Under the pieces are notes generated by a model, which was given only the letters and a program-made list of their open reading frames with translations, had not been told where the DNA came from and did no database searches. Positions 17,514 through 25,779 of a DNA stretch of 64,000 bases are shown one piece after another. How positions within the stretch are numbered: the first letter of the stretch is position 1; every line of letters begins with the position of its first letter. Position numbers and translations under genes: made by a program. This stretch comes from Cutibacterium porci (GTDB lineage Bacteria; Actinomycetota; Actinomycetes; Propionibacteriales; Propionibacteriaceae): assembly GCF_009696315.1 (NCBI RefSeq), contig NZ_VUMG01000002.1, forward strand, positions 372,001-436,000, given 5' to 3'.

Positions 17514-18776
17514 TTATGACGGCTCTCTTAAACAGTGGTGAACGCGCGACGCTGCGGGAAGGGGAAGATCGACATTAACAATGGTGCCCTCCCCCGGCTT
17601 AGACGTTATGGAGACGTCACCCGACACGTCTTCAACCCGCTGCCGGATAGCCTGTAACCCGAATGATCCGTCGCCGGCGGGCGCCTTCAGATCCATACCG
17701 ATCCCGTCGTCACTAACCCTCAACAGCACATGGTCCGAGCTGGGACGCACAATCGTGATCGACGCATGGTTTGCGTGGGCGTGACGCACGACATTCGACA
17801 TGGTTCCCTGACACAGCCTCAACAGCACTGTCTGGATCTCCATGGGAAGATCAGAGGTATCAGGGCAGTCGACGTCGACGTGCAGACCTCCGATTGACCA
17901 GGTCGTTACTGCGAGCCGCTCAAGCACGGTGGGAAGTCCTTGACGGGCAACCGTAGGAGGGGCCAATTCGGCAATGAGACCGCGGGTCTCCGAAAGAGCC
18001 TCTGAGGAGGCCCGATGCGCAAGGTGAATTTGCTCAATGGCGGGGTGATCGGGAGCGGTGCGCTCCACCGCAGATAGCAATAGACCGATACTTGAAAGAG
18101 ATTGAGAGACGGTGTCGTGAATCTCGCGCGCCAATCGTGCTCGTTCCTCCAGCACGCCAGCTTGACGCTGAGAGGCGGCTAACCTCTTTTGTACCGTCAA
18201 CAGGTCCCCATTAAGGCGTTCCAACTCGGTCGCCTGAACCTCCATGGCCTTCAAAGACAAACCGACAACGACGGCGACCGTGGCTCCCGCAACTGGACCG
18301 ACGACGCCTCCGACACTCCAGCCTCTCGCCAACCCGACTGCAAGCACGATGGCCACCGCCCCCACAACGACCGCGACGCACGCTTGCAAGGGCGCTAGAT
18401 GATCCACATACACAAATGACAGCGGAATCGTCAGATACGCGGCATAAGGAAAGTCGATTGCCAGTACGACCGAAACGATCACCAAAGCTGCCACCAATAA
18501 GGGACGCCACAATGCGCGGCGAGAACGATCCATGACGTGGGTACCCATCAAAGTGGTGTACACAACAATGAGTAATGCCGTCCACATGAGGATCCGCGCC
18601 AAATGTGGCGGAGATAACACGAAAGCCATGGCGATGGTGAAGATGACAAGGCCGGCGAAAAGCACCTGAATACCGATCTGCATCCCTACCTCGATGGCCA
18701 CGGCGCGCCCACGGTGACCAATGTCAATGTCTCGCCAGCGGTGCAGCCTATGACGGGCGTATGTGGTGGTATTCAT
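17514..18776 (-). CDS. NarL-type sensor histidine kinase
   Basis: A 420-residue membrane kinase. Five or six hydrophobic segments occupy about residues 25-185, then a coiled-coil linker and the HisKA_3 dimerisation motif ARLAREIHDTVSQSLSSIG with the phospho-His, and a HATPase_c domain with NVVRHAHA (N box), DDGIGMD (G1) and GEGT (G2). The extracytoplasmic loops are very short, so it probably senses within the membrane. The ATG at 18776 has no Shine-Dalgarno but TACACT lies 8 nt upstream. It pairs with the regulator downstream; the ABC exporter genes start 170 bp away on the other strand. Confidence 0.92.
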   Translation of the reverse strand: MNTTTYARHRLHRWRDIDIGHRGRAVAIEVGMQIGIQVLFAGLVIFTIAMAFVLSPPHLARILMWTALLIVVYTTLMGTHVMDRSRRALWRPLLVAALVIVSVVLAIDFPYAAYLTIPLSFVYVDHLAPLQACVAVVVGAVAIVLAVGLARGWSVGGVVGPVAGATVAVVVGLSLKAMEVQATELERLNGDLLTVQKRLAASQRQAGVLEERARLAREIHDTVSQSLSSIGLLLSAVERTAPDHPAIEQIHLAHRASSEALSETRGLIAELAPPTVARQGLPTVLERLAVTTWSIGGLHVDVDCPDTSDLPMEIQTVLLRLCQGTMSNVVRHAHANHASITIVRPSSDHVLLRVSDDGIGMDLKAPAGDGSFGLQAIRQRVEDVSGDVSITSKPGEGTIVNVDLPLPAASRVHHCLREPS

Positions 18777-18784
18777 CGGGCCCA

Positions 18785-18790
18785 AGTGTA
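18785..18790 (-). promoter_or_regulatory. Leaderless -10 element for histidine kinase
   Basis: TACACT is 8 nt before the ATG at 18776 and there is no Shine-Dalgarno. It lies in the 170-bp region shared with the divergent ABC operon, where the response regulator would be expected to bind. Confidence 0.45.
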
Positions 18791-18946
18791 GATCCTGGCG
18801 TAAATGCGGCACCGAGGCCCAGCGTCACATCATCCAAAAGATTGAGACGCACATCCAACCTGTGTCGAAACATGACCACACCGTGCGCCGATGCCGACAC
18901 GACGTTTTGCCACGACAGTGGAGCAGTCAACAATAAGGAGTTCCTC

Positions 18947-20002
18947 ATGTTCCTCGCACGGCGTGACCTGGCTTTCGCTCAAGGACGGTTCGCCCTCATG
19001 ACCGCTGTAGTTACCCTCATCTGTGTTTTAGTTGGTTTTCTCACAGGGCTTGCCGGAGGACTTGCTCAGCGCAGTGTGGCTGCAGTGGTACACCTGCCAG
19101 CCGATCGTATTGTGCTCGCGAAGAATGGATCGACTGCGACATGGACTGATTCGCGCATCAGTGACAATCAGCTCACGAAATGGCAATCTCTCAGCGGTGT
19201 CTCCACGGCCACACCGCTCGGAATCACCCAGACCCAAGCCAGGAAAGGCGATACCGAATCTGCAATCGCCATCTTCGGATCTGACGTCGCCGTAACATCA
19301 CTGGGAGTCCCATCACAGGGCAACGTCATTATTTCGCAAACGATTGCCGACAGCCTTGGTTTGAAGAGGGGAGACTCGGTGGAGATCGGCTCCCGAGAGT
19401 TCACTGTGCAGTCGGTCGGAGACAACACCTGGTACAACCATTCTGCTGTTGTTGCTATGGGGTATAGGCAGTGGCGCGAGACTGCGGCACGTATGGGTCA
19501 AACTAAACCAACCGCACTGCTCGTCCGTGGCACGCCAGATTGGCAAGCCGTAGATCGGGCTGTCGGAACTGAATCAGCAACGCCGTGGGTATCTGTGCGG
19601 ATGTTGCCAACTTTTGAATCTGAAATCGGTTCTTTGGCCCTTATCATCGTCTTACTTCTCGGTATTTCTTCCCTTGTTGTGGGAGCCTTCTTTACGGTTT
19701 GGACAATACAGCGCCGCCACGATATTGGCGTCCTTCGAGCCTTAGGAGCGACGACCAAAGCCTTGCGTCGCGACGCCCTCGGCCAAGCAGGGGTGATTCT
19801 AGGTATTGGCATCGGAACAGGGCTTGTCATAGTGACGATTGCCGGGTATGCCATTCGCCCCGCGATGCCCTTCGCCATGTCGTGGTGGACAACGTTGGCG
19901 CCAGGTGCCTTACTCGGCCTGCTCGGACTTGCCGGAGCAGCCATGGCAATCCGGTCTATGTCGAATACCGAACCCGAGCAAACCCTCGGCCCCACCCGCT
20001 AA
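18947..20002 (+). CDS. ABC transporter permease (FtsX/MacB type)
   Basis: A 351-residue permease with one N-terminal membrane helix (about residues 14-36), a large extracytoplasmic domain of the MacB kind (about 40-220) and three C-terminal helices (LALIIVLLLGISSLVVGAFF, LGIGIGTGLVIVTIAGYAI, and a last one near 315-335). The cytoplasmic motif ALGATTKALRRDAL couples to the ATPase. Start ATG 18947 has AAGGAG 6 nt upstream. With the ATPase gene 33 bp downstream it forms an exporter of the type used for bacteriocin or antimicrobial resistance or lipid handling; the divergent two-component genes probably regulate it. Confidence 0.9.
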   Translation: MFLARRDLAFAQGRFALMTAVVTLICVLVGFLTGLAGGLAQRSVAAVVHLPADRIVLAKNGSTATWTDSRISDNQLTKWQSLSGVSTATPLGITQTQARKGDTESAIAIFGSDVAVTSLGVPSQGNVIISQTIADSLGLKRGDSVEIGSREFTVQSVGDNTWYNHSAVVAMGYRQWRETAARMGQTKPTALLVRGTPDWQAVDRAVGTESATPWVSVRMLPTFESEIGSLALIIVLLLGISSLVVGAFFTVWTIQRRHDIGVLRALGATTKALRRDALGQAGVILGIGIGTGLVIVTIAGYAIRPAMPFAMSWWTTLAPGALLGLLGLAGAAMAIRSMSNTEPEQTLGPTR

Positions 20003-20035
20003 CTCACGTCATCACCACGTTCCAGGAGTTTCATC

Positions 20036-20719
20036 ATGATCGATCTTGACAGCGTCACCTTTACCCGCCCTGACGGTGCCCGCCGCGTAACAGCCTTAGA
20101 CAACGTCAGCATTCACGTCGACAATGGCCACGTCGCCGTCATCACCGGGCCATCAGGTTCGGGAAAGTCAAGTCTCCTTGCCGTGGCGTCGACCTTGGCT
20201 CGACCCGACAGCGGAACCATTTACATCGACGACACTGAGGTCACTGGGCTTGACGATGCCAGTGCCACCCAGTTACGCCGGGAGCGCATTGGCATCGTCT
20301 TCCAACAGTCCAACCTCATCGCGAGTCTCGACGCGCGTGACCAACTCGTCATGATGGGCGAGCTCGATGGCGCCCATCGCTCAACGCGGGCGCGACGCCG
20401 CACGCAGGCCGAGGAACTCCTTGACGCTGTAGGACTGGCCGATCACATGCACAAACGGCCAGCCCAGTTGTCTGGCGGACAGCGCCAGCGAGTCAATATC
20501 GCCCGTGCGCTCATGAATGAACCTACTGTGCTGGTCGTGGACGAGCCAACCAGTGCTCTGGACTCGCAAGCGGCAGCGCATATTACCGATATGGTCGTCA
20601 AGCTCACCCACGAACACAACGCCGCTACCATCCTCGTCACTCATGACGAAAATCTCATCGCCCGGGGATCACAGCATTTACACATGCTCGATGGACGCCT
20701 CACGCCCGCTCGTCGTTAA
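20036..20719 (+). CDS. ABC transporter ATP-binding protein (LolD/MacB type)
   Basis: A 227-residue ATPase with all motifs: Walker A GPSGSGKSS (about residues 38-46), Q-loop FQQSNLIASL, signature LSGGQRQRVNIARAL, Walker B VLVVDEPTSALD and the switch His in VTHDENL. It powers the permease encoded just upstream; the two would act as a 2+2 complex. CAGGAG precedes the ATG. The operon ends here; 51 bp separate it from the convergent alcohol dehydrogenase gene and no clear hairpin is visible there. Confidence 0.95.
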   Translation: MIDLDSVTFTRPDGARRVTALDNVSIHVDNGHVAVITGPSGSGKSSLLAVASTLARPDSGTIYIDDTEVTGLDDASATQLRRERIGIVFQQSNLIASLDARDQLVMMGELDGAHRSTRARRRTQAEELLDAVGLADHMHKRPAQLSGGQRQRVNIARALMNEPTVLVVDEPTSALDSQAAAHITDMVVKLTHEHNAATILVTHDENLIARGSQHLHMLDGRLTPARR

Positions 20720-20770
20720 CAGCTAGCCCGTCACCAGCACGCAGGAGTATCGGTTCACGTCTCAGCTAAT

Positions 20771-21826
20771 TCAGGCTGCTTCCTCGAATGTCGCGGTGTC
20801 GATGACAAAGCGGAATCTCACATCGCCTGCCACGACTCGGTCGTATGCTGCGTCGACCTCGTTCACCCCGATCTTTTCCACCCACGCCCCGATGTGGTGC
20901 TCGGCACAGAAGTCGAGCATCTCCTGGGTCTGAGGAATGCCACCGATATTCGACCCAGCAAGAACCTTGGAGCCGTTAATAAGTGAACCAATTGGTAGCC
21001 CAAGTTCCTCAGGTGGCAAACCGACGCAGGTCATAACCCCACGAGGCTTGAGTAGCTTAAAGTAAGCCGACAAATCGATCGGGGCGCTAATAGTATTAAG
21101 AATGAAATCGAACTCTCCCTGATGATCCCGGAAGAAGTTGTCGTCGCTGGTAGCAAGAGTCCGCGAGGCCCCGAGTTTTGTGGCCAACTCTGCCTTGCGC
21201 AGACTCCGCGAAAGCACCGTGACGTTGGCCCCCTTGGCGGCGGCAATCTGAACGCCCATATGGCCTAGTCCGCCCAGACCTAACACGGCAACGTTCTGGC
21301 CAGCACCGACGTTCCACTGGGCGATCGGCGAGTACGTCGTAATGCCGGCACATAGCAGTGGAGCTGCCTCCATGAAGTCCAGAGAATCGGGGATGCGGCA
21401 GACGAACTTCTCGTTAACAACGATTTTCTGAGAATAGCCGCCCTGGGTGATCGTTCCGTCAACGTCACGAGAGTTATACGTCCCGACGGGACCGTTGAGG
21501 CACGCCTGCTGCTCCCCCGCCTCGCACTGTTCGCAATGGCCACACGAGTTAACCAAACATCCGACACCTACCCGGTCGCCGGGCTGGTACTGCGTCACGT
21601 CGGAACCCACAGCCTCAACAACTCCGGCAATCTCATGACCGACGGCCAGTGGAAAGTGCGCCTGACCCCACTCGTTGCGAATGGTGTGGATGTCGGAATG
21701 GCAGATTCCAGCCGCTTTGATGTCGATGACGACGTCGTCGGGGCGAGGATCTCGCCGTTGGATCTCGACGACCTTAAAGGGCTTATCCGAGTCTTCCTTC
21801 TGAAGAGCTTTAACGGTGATGGGCAT
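20771..21826 (-). CDS. Zinc-dependent NAD(P) alcohol dehydrogenase
   Basis: A 351-residue medium-chain dehydrogenase of the AdhC/YahK (cinnamyl alcohol dehydrogenase-like) branch that reduces aldehydes or oxidises primary alcohols. The catalytic zinc ligands are in GICHSDIH and GHEIAG plus a later Cys in LLCAG; the structural zinc site is CGHCEQCEAGEQQAC. The Rossmann motif is GLGGLGHMGVQ. A Ser-Arg-Ser after the beta-2 strand (VLSRSLRK) suggests NADP preference. The ATG at 21826 has AGGAGG 7 nt upstream. It is monocistronic. Confidence 0.93.
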   Translation of the reverse strand: MPITVKALQKEDSDKPFKVVEIQRRDPRPDDVVIDIKAAGICHSDIHTIRNEWGQAHFPLAVGHEIAGVVEAVGSDVTQYQPGDRVGVGCLVNSCGHCEQCEAGEQQACLNGPVGTYNSRDVDGTITQGGYSQKIVVNEKFVCRIPDSLDFMEAAPLLCAGITTYSPIAQWNVGAGQNVAVLGLGGLGHMGVQIAAAKGANVTVLSRSLRKAELATKLGASRTLATSDDNFFRDHQGEFDFILNTISAPIDLSAYFKLLKPRGVMTCVGLPPEELGLPIGSLINGSKVLAGSNIGGIPQTQEMLDFCAEHHIGAWVEKIGVNEVDAAYDRVVAGDVRFRFVIDTATFEEAA

Positions 21827-21946
21827 GAGTGCGCCTCCTAGTTGATCCCCAGCGCCAATCTCGCGACACTGACGTGACCACAGTATTACGGCGTTGAACT
21901 GGGTCATCGTTGAACTGGGTCGTCACAGTCACTCTGATGACCGGGA

Positions 21947-21981
21947 AGTAAAGAGGGCTGCATGGATACCACGCAGCCCTC
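21947..21981 (-). terminator. Intrinsic terminator of tRNA-Val(CAC)
   Basis: GAGGGCTGC/GCAGCCCTC arms (9 bp, 11-nt loop) at 21953-21981 followed on the minus strand by TTTACTT, 9 nt after the tRNA 3' end. Confidence 0.75.
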
Positions 21982-21989
21982 CATAAGAC

Positions 21990-22064
21990 TGGTGGGCGAT
22001 GCGGGGTTCGAACCCGCGACCCCTTCGGTGTGAACGAAGTGCGCTACCGCTGCGCCAACCGCCC
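21990..22064 (-). tRNA. tRNA-Val (CAC)
   Basis: A complete cloverleaf: acceptor GGGCGGT pairs with ATCGCCC, the T arm has GGTTCGAACCC, and the anticodon loop TTCACAC gives CAC. The CCA end is encoded (21990-21992), unlike the three tRNAs nearby. Confidence 0.95.
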
Positions 22065-22075
22065 GTGCTGGAGAA

Positions 22076-22104
22076 ACTATGCCAGAACCGAGACCTCTTG
22101 TCCA
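22076..22104 (-). promoter_or_regulatory. Promoter of tRNA-Val(CAC)
   Basis: On the minus strand TGGACA (22099-22104) and CATAGT (22076-22081) are 17 bp apart, with the -10 ending 11 bp before the tRNA. Confidence 0.55.
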
Positions 22105-22442
22105 AGCCGACGAGAGCATCACATGTTGCTGGTCGGCTACAAGGACGATCATCTACGAAAACGATTATCGCCGCATATTGCGCTGAGCCACGCAGCGAGT
22201 CTCAGCCAATCGGGTGTTATGCCCAGCCTTCCTCGTCAGGACCTCGGTTATCCATTCGCCACCCCGAGACCTGCGACACGCTACCCGCCATAAAATTCGA
22301 TGTGACTAGGTGGGACACCTGGCTTCGTAGCGATCCAACCGGCTCGATTTGCATTGCCTCCAAGGCATCCTCTAGAGTTCTTTCTCGTCGCCCGGCAGGA
22401 ACGACAAGGCGCGAAAGCCCTCAGAGATCCGCTGGACAGCAT
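22105..22442. other. Non-coding stretch between tRNA genes
   Basis: About 340 bp between the divergent tRNA-Val promoter and tRNA-Gly. I see no convincing gene, RNA or repeat. A candidate promoter for the tRNA-Gly/Cys/Val cluster is TTGCAT and CTAGAG 17 bp apart near 22350-22378; it is weak. Confidence 0.4.
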
Positions 22443-22515
22443 GCGGACGTGGCTCAGTTGGTAGAGCATCACCTTGCCAAGGTGAGGGTCGCGGGTTCGA
22501 GTCCCGTCGTCCGCT
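22443..22515 (+). tRNA. tRNA-Gly (GCC)
   Basis: Acceptor GCGGACG pairs with CGTCCGC, discriminator T; the anticodon loop TTGCCAA gives GCC. CCA is not encoded. First of three tRNAs in one likely transcript. Confidence 0.95.
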
Positions 22516-22543
22516 CGGAGAGGTCTTTCGGACCTATCCACGT

Positions 22544-22614
22544 GGTGGAGTGGCCGAGAGGCGAGGCAACGGACTGCAAATCCGTGTACACGGGTTCAAA
22601 TCCCGTCTCCACCT
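22544..22614 (+). tRNA. tRNA-Cys (GCA)
   Basis: Acceptor GGTGGAG pairs with CTCCACC, discriminator T; the anticodon loop CTGCAAA gives GCA. CCA is not encoded. It begins 28 nt after tRNA-Gly and ends one nt before tRNA-Val. Confidence 0.95.
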
Positions 22615-22615
22615 C

Positions 22616-22687
22616 GGGCGGTTGGCGCAGTGGTAGCGCGCTTCCCTGACACGGAAGAGGTCGCCAGTTCAAACCTGGCATCGCCCA
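22616..22687 (+). tRNA. tRNA-Val (GAC)
   Basis: Acceptor GGGCGGT pairs with ATCGCCC, discriminator A; the anticodon loop CTGACAC gives GAC. CCA is not encoded. The body resembles the CAC tRNA-Val 560 bp away on the other strand, consistent with an old duplication. Confidence 0.95.
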
Positions 22688-22693
22688 CAACAA

Positions 22694-22726
22694 AGGTCGG
22701 CCGACGAAAGTCGGTCGGCTTTTTTA
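22694..22726 (+). terminator. Terminator of tRNA cluster
   Basis: GGCCGAC, GAAA loop, GTCGGTC stem followed by GGCTTTTTT, directly after tRNA-Val(GAC); a standard intrinsic terminator. Confidence 0.85.
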
Positions 22727-22903
22727 CATCTCGCGTTAGTGACTTTGCCGCACCCCGTACGCCCATCTGTCCTACGGCGTCACGCCTGGAATGCACACCA
22801 GTTCACAGGCGCATTTTCGCCAACCCGGATCACCTATTCCGCTAAGGTAAACGGAAACGTGTAGGACTCATTGTCCTCAAAGATGGGGGAAGGAAGTGGT
22901 CCC

Positions 22904-23659
22904 ATGGCTGCGCCGGTACTCGACCTCGTTCTCCCTGCGGTGTCCGAGGCTTCAGCAACCCTCATCGGTCAGCGGTTGCGTCAACGAATGTCGCATTTAC
23001 ATCCACATATTGAATCGACAGTGAGCTTCGTCCCAGATAAGGGCCGTTGCAAGGCGCCCCGCATCAAGCCGTCATGGAGTGAGTTGGTGCTGGTTCCCAT
23101 CAGTGCCACCCATTTGCATTACAGCCCGCCGCAGCTGGCCCGGCATGCGGAGGACATTCATCGCACTCACCACGATCTGGCTATCCGTGTTGCGCGCCCC
23201 ACCGGCCCGGCGCCAGCCCTTCTCAATCTCGTCGACGCGCGTCTTCGCCTGGCAGCACACCGAGTACATGCCCAGGAACTAGACTCCCTCGTTCTGTCGA
23301 CTCCTGATGGTGGAGATCCTCGTGGAGCTGCCATGCTCTCCAAGTTGACCCGGCTATGGTCCCAGCACCATCACCTTCCGGTCCGTATCGCCACCAACAG
23401 CGGCGGTGCTACTGCTGTGGAAGAAGTCGTCACCCAATTGCGTCGGGAGGGGCGTCGCCATATTGCAGTGGGAAGCCTGTGGATCTGTGACGACGAAACC
23501 TTCCGCGCACACACCCATCGTGCCCTTCATGCTGGAGCTGAAGTGGTCTCCGCGCCGTTAGGCGACGACCCTATACTTGCAGCCCTCGCCTTCGAGCGCT
23601 ATTGCTCGGCAGCAATGGGGTTAGTATCTGAGCCGATTGACGACGTCGCCCCGGAATAA
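22904..23659 (+). CDS. CbiX/SirB-like protein, divergent
   Basis: A 251-residue protein with two halves that each resemble the CbiX/SirB chelatase fold: LVLVPISATHLHYSPPQLARHAEDI in the first and AVGSLWICDDETFRAHTHRAL, AGAEVVSAPLGDDP and ALAFERY in the second. Chelatases of this kind insert Fe or Co into sirohydrochlorin for siroheme or cobalamin. The usual N-terminal metal-site motif (GHGS or AHGS) is absent; the first strand reads LVLPAVSEAS. Hence chelatase activity is doubtful. The ATG at 22904 has GGAAGGAAG upstream. It is not next to other tetrapyrrole genes, and its terminator is inside the 3' end of ppk2. Confidence 0.6.
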   Translation: MAAPVLDLVLPAVSEASATLIGQRLRQRMSHLHPHIESTVSFVPDKGRCKAPRIKPSWSELVLVPISATHLHYSPPQLARHAEDIHRTHHDLAIRVARPTGPAPALLNLVDARLRLAAHRVHAQELDSLVLSTPDGGDPRGAAMLSKLTRLWSQHHHLPVRIATNSGGATAVEEVVTQLRREGRRHIAVGSLWICDDETFRAHTHRALHAGAEVVSAPLGDDPILAALAFERYCSAAMGLVSEPIDDVAPE

Positions 23660-23686
23660 TAGGCGGGTTGAAACACCGGCGATGCT

Positions 23687-24538
23687 TCACGCCTGGCTGA
23701 GGCGTTGTTTTTCCTCCTCAACGTCAAAGTCGGCAGGAGGCCAGGTAAGCTTCATCGAACGCATGGTCTCGAGCAGGATCCGGCCTACCGCCCAATTGCG
23801 GTACCATTTGTGGTCTGCGGGAATGATGTACCACGGTGCGACGTCAGGATTGCACAGACTTAGCACGTCGTTGTAAGCATCCATGTAGTCAGACCACTTG
23901 GAGCGAGTATCAAGGTCGGACGGGTTGTACTTCCAATATTTTGCGGGATTATCCAGACGAGCTTCGAGCCTCTCCTTCTGGGTTTGCGGAGAAATATGCA
24001 GAAAACACTTAATGATGTTGTAGCCGTTAGCAACGAGTTCCAGTTCAAACTCGTTAATAATGTTGTAGCGTTCCTTCCACACCTTTTCCTCGACGAGGCT
24101 GTCCACTCTGGCTACCAAGACGTCCTCATAATGAGAGCGATCAAAGACACCTAGCATCCCGGGCTCAGGCAAGGCTTTGCGGACCCGCCACAGAAAATCA
24201 TGCTCGAGCTCCTCATCAGTAGGAGCTTTGAAGCTGTGATGGTGAATTCCCTGCGGATCAACCAGACCAAAGACATGACGAACGACGCCACCCTTACCTG
24301 CGGTGTCCAGGCCTTGAAGGACGACGAGCACCCGACGGGCCTCAGGGTTGCTACGACCACGAGCAAATAGCCGCTCTTGCAATTCAGACAGCTCTTCTGC
24401 CATCGGCTCGAATTGTTTCAGAGTCTTATCTTTATCTCCCGGAGCCTCCGGAGTAGCGCCAGTGTCGATCGCGTTGATGTCAACAGGGGCCTGCGGGCAA
24501 CGCAACACATCAGATAGTCGAAGCGAATCTTTAGCCAT
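23687..24538 (-). CDS. ppk2: Polyphosphate:nucleotide phosphotransferase (PPK2 family)
   Basis: A 283-residue cytosolic enzyme that moves phosphate between polyphosphate and nucleotides. The P-loop GLDTAGKGG (residues 76-84), lid module with FDRSHYEDVLVARV (132-145) and YNIINEFE fit the PPK2 family; the extended N-terminal part and overall length fit the TIGR03709-type subgroup (class III or related), which phosphorylates AMP or ADP. Polyphosphate is a large reserve in propionibacteria, alongside PPi-based glycolysis in the same genome. AAAGGA precedes the ATG. It is divergent from msrB with 106 bp between them. Confidence 0.93.
   Translation of the reverse strand: MAKDSLRLSDVLRCPQAPVDINAIDTGATPEAPGDKDKTLKQFEPMAEELSELQERLFARGRSNPEARRVLVVLQGLDTAGKGGVVRHVFGLVDPQGIHHHSFKAPTDEELEHDFLWRVRKALPEPGMLGVFDRSHYEDVLVARVDSLVEEKVWKERYNIINEFELELVANGYNIIKCFLHISPQTQKERLEARLDNPAKYWKYNPSDLDTRSKWSDYMDAYNDVLSLCNPDVAPWYIIPADHKWYRNWAVGRILLETMRSMKLTWPPADFDVEEEKQRLSQA
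23689..23712 (+). terminator. Terminator of CbiX-like gene inside ppk2
   Basis: ACGCCT-GGCTG-AGGCGT followed by TGTTTTT on the plus strand, 30 nt after the CbiX-like stop and within the last codons of convergent ppk2. Confidence 0.7.
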
Positions 24539-24644
24539 GATCGTCCTTTCTCCCTACGCTCCCCCATCCTGCCGTAATACAAATGACGACACCTGCTTTA
24601 TCGTTTCATCACATACGGAGAGATTCGCCGGAGCGGAGGAGATC

Positions 24645-25091
24645 ATGAACGACGAGCACACCACATCACCGGACCTGCAACCTCGCCTGGTGCTAACCCC
24701 TGATCAGTGGCGCGAACGTCTCAGCGACGAGGAGTACCACGTCTTACGCGAATCGGGGACTGAGGCTCCGTTCGTTGGCGAGTACACCGACACCACCGCC
24801 GAGGGCGTGTACCACTGCCGAGCATGTGGAGCCGAGTTGTTCCGTTCTACCCATAAGTTCCATTCCGGCTGCGGTTGGCCTTCGTTTTTCGCGCCGCTGG
24901 CTGAAGACCGCGTGCGGTACCTCAAGGATGAGTCCATTCCTGGCCGTCCACGAACCGAGGTCAGGTGTGCCCGCTGCGACTCCCACCTTGGCCATGTTTT
25001 TTCCGGCGAGGGCTTCGATACCCCGACTGATATGCGGTACTGCATTAACTCCATCTGCCTGGATCTGGAGCTGAGCGATCAACCCGAGTGA
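24645..25091 (+). CDS. msrB: Peptide-methionine (R)-S-oxide reductase
   Basis: A 148-residue repair enzyme that reduces methionine-R-sulfoxide in proteins. Zinc Cys pairs are C58/C61 and C108/C111, the resolving Cys is C76 in HSGCGWPSF and the catalytic Cys is C133 in RYCINSICL. It is a stand-alone MsrB without a fused MsrA domain. The ATG at 24645 follows CGGAGGAG by a proper distance; upstream in-frame codons are within the divergent promoter region. No signal peptide, so it acts in the cytosol. Confidence 0.95.
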   Translation: MNDEHTTSPDLQPRLVLTPDQWRERLSDEEYHVLRESGTEAPFVGEYTDTTAEGVYHCRACGAELFRSTHKFHSGCGWPSFFAPLAEDRVRYLKDESIPGRPRTEVRCARCDSHLGHVFSGEGFDTPTDMRYCINSICLDLELSDQPE

Positions 25092-25185
25092 CGACACCAT
25101 TACTGGGAATCGAAACCCTCAACCTCATCCCCATAGATCCACGGTGCGCGGCGCGTCGAGGAAGCACTGTCACTGCCAGCCCCCA

Positions 25186-25191
25186 TAACCT
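25186..25191 (+). promoter_or_regulatory. Leaderless -10 element for DUF3000 gene
   Basis: TAACCT lies 6 nt before the GTG at 25198. GAAGG between them is too close to act as a Shine-Dalgarno for that GTG. Confidence 0.4.
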
Positions 25192-25197
25192 GAAGGG

Positions 25198-25779
25198 GTG
25201 ATTCGGCAGATGTATCCCGTAGCTTTCGACGAGCTGCGTTCCCGGATCCTCGACTATTCGTGGTCTGACAAACTCGAAGTCCGTGAGATCCCCGCTCCTA
25301 CCCGCGTCTCACCGTTCTCGGTGGCAATCGAGGGCTCGGTTTCCATCAGGGGAGACGAGCTCGGTAGCGGACGTCTCATTTTGTTGCACAATCCCTCCGG
25401 TTCTGATGCGTGGGAGGGAACCAGCCGCTTCGTCGCCATGATCCGCGCTGACGTCGATCCGTCCATGGCTTCTGACCCGCTTGTCGGGCATGTCGCGTGG
25501 TCATGGCTTACCGATTCGTTGACATCCCATTGTGCCGTCTTCCACGCCGAAGCTGGCACCGTCACCTCAGTTGTGAGCCGGCCTTTCGGCCGACTTGCGG
25601 CGGACCCCGAGTCCAACCACATTGAGTTGCGCGCCTCATGGACACCGGTCTTGTCTGCCACTGAGGACGTCGACTCTCATTTGGCATCGTGGAGCGATCT
25701 ATGTCTGCTGTCGTGCGGGATTTCTCCGGCCCCCGACGAGATCGCCACTATCCCTCCCCGACGGGCTAAGCTCGCGTGA
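25198..25779 (+). CDS. DUF3000 family protein
   Basis: A 193-residue soluble protein of the actinobacterial DUF3000 family. Recognisable parts are EVREIPAPTRVSPFSVAIEG, GSGRLILLHNPSGSDAWEGT and DPLVGHVAWSWLTDSL. Its function is unknown, but it is nearly always found directly before the RNase D gene, as here, where the stop overlaps the next start by four bases (GTGA). Start: GTG 25198 with a -10 hexamer 6 nt upstream; an ATG at 25210 with AAGGGG 11 nt before it is the alternative. Confidence 0.85.
   Translation: MIRQMYPVAFDELRSRILDYSWSDKLEVREIPAPTRVSPFSVAIEGSVSIRGDELGSGRLILLHNPSGSDAWEGTSRFVAMIRADVDPSMASDPLVGHVAWSWLTDSLTSHCAVFHAEAGTVTSVVSRPFGRLAADPESNHIELRASWTPVLSATEDVDSHLASWSDLCLLSCGISPAPDEIATIPPRRAKLA

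Noticed and set aside
22105-22442. Integration site or remnant of a mobile element by the tRNA genes
   Set aside because: tRNA clusters are common att sites, but there is no integrase, no direct repeat of a tRNA 3' end and no shift in base composition.
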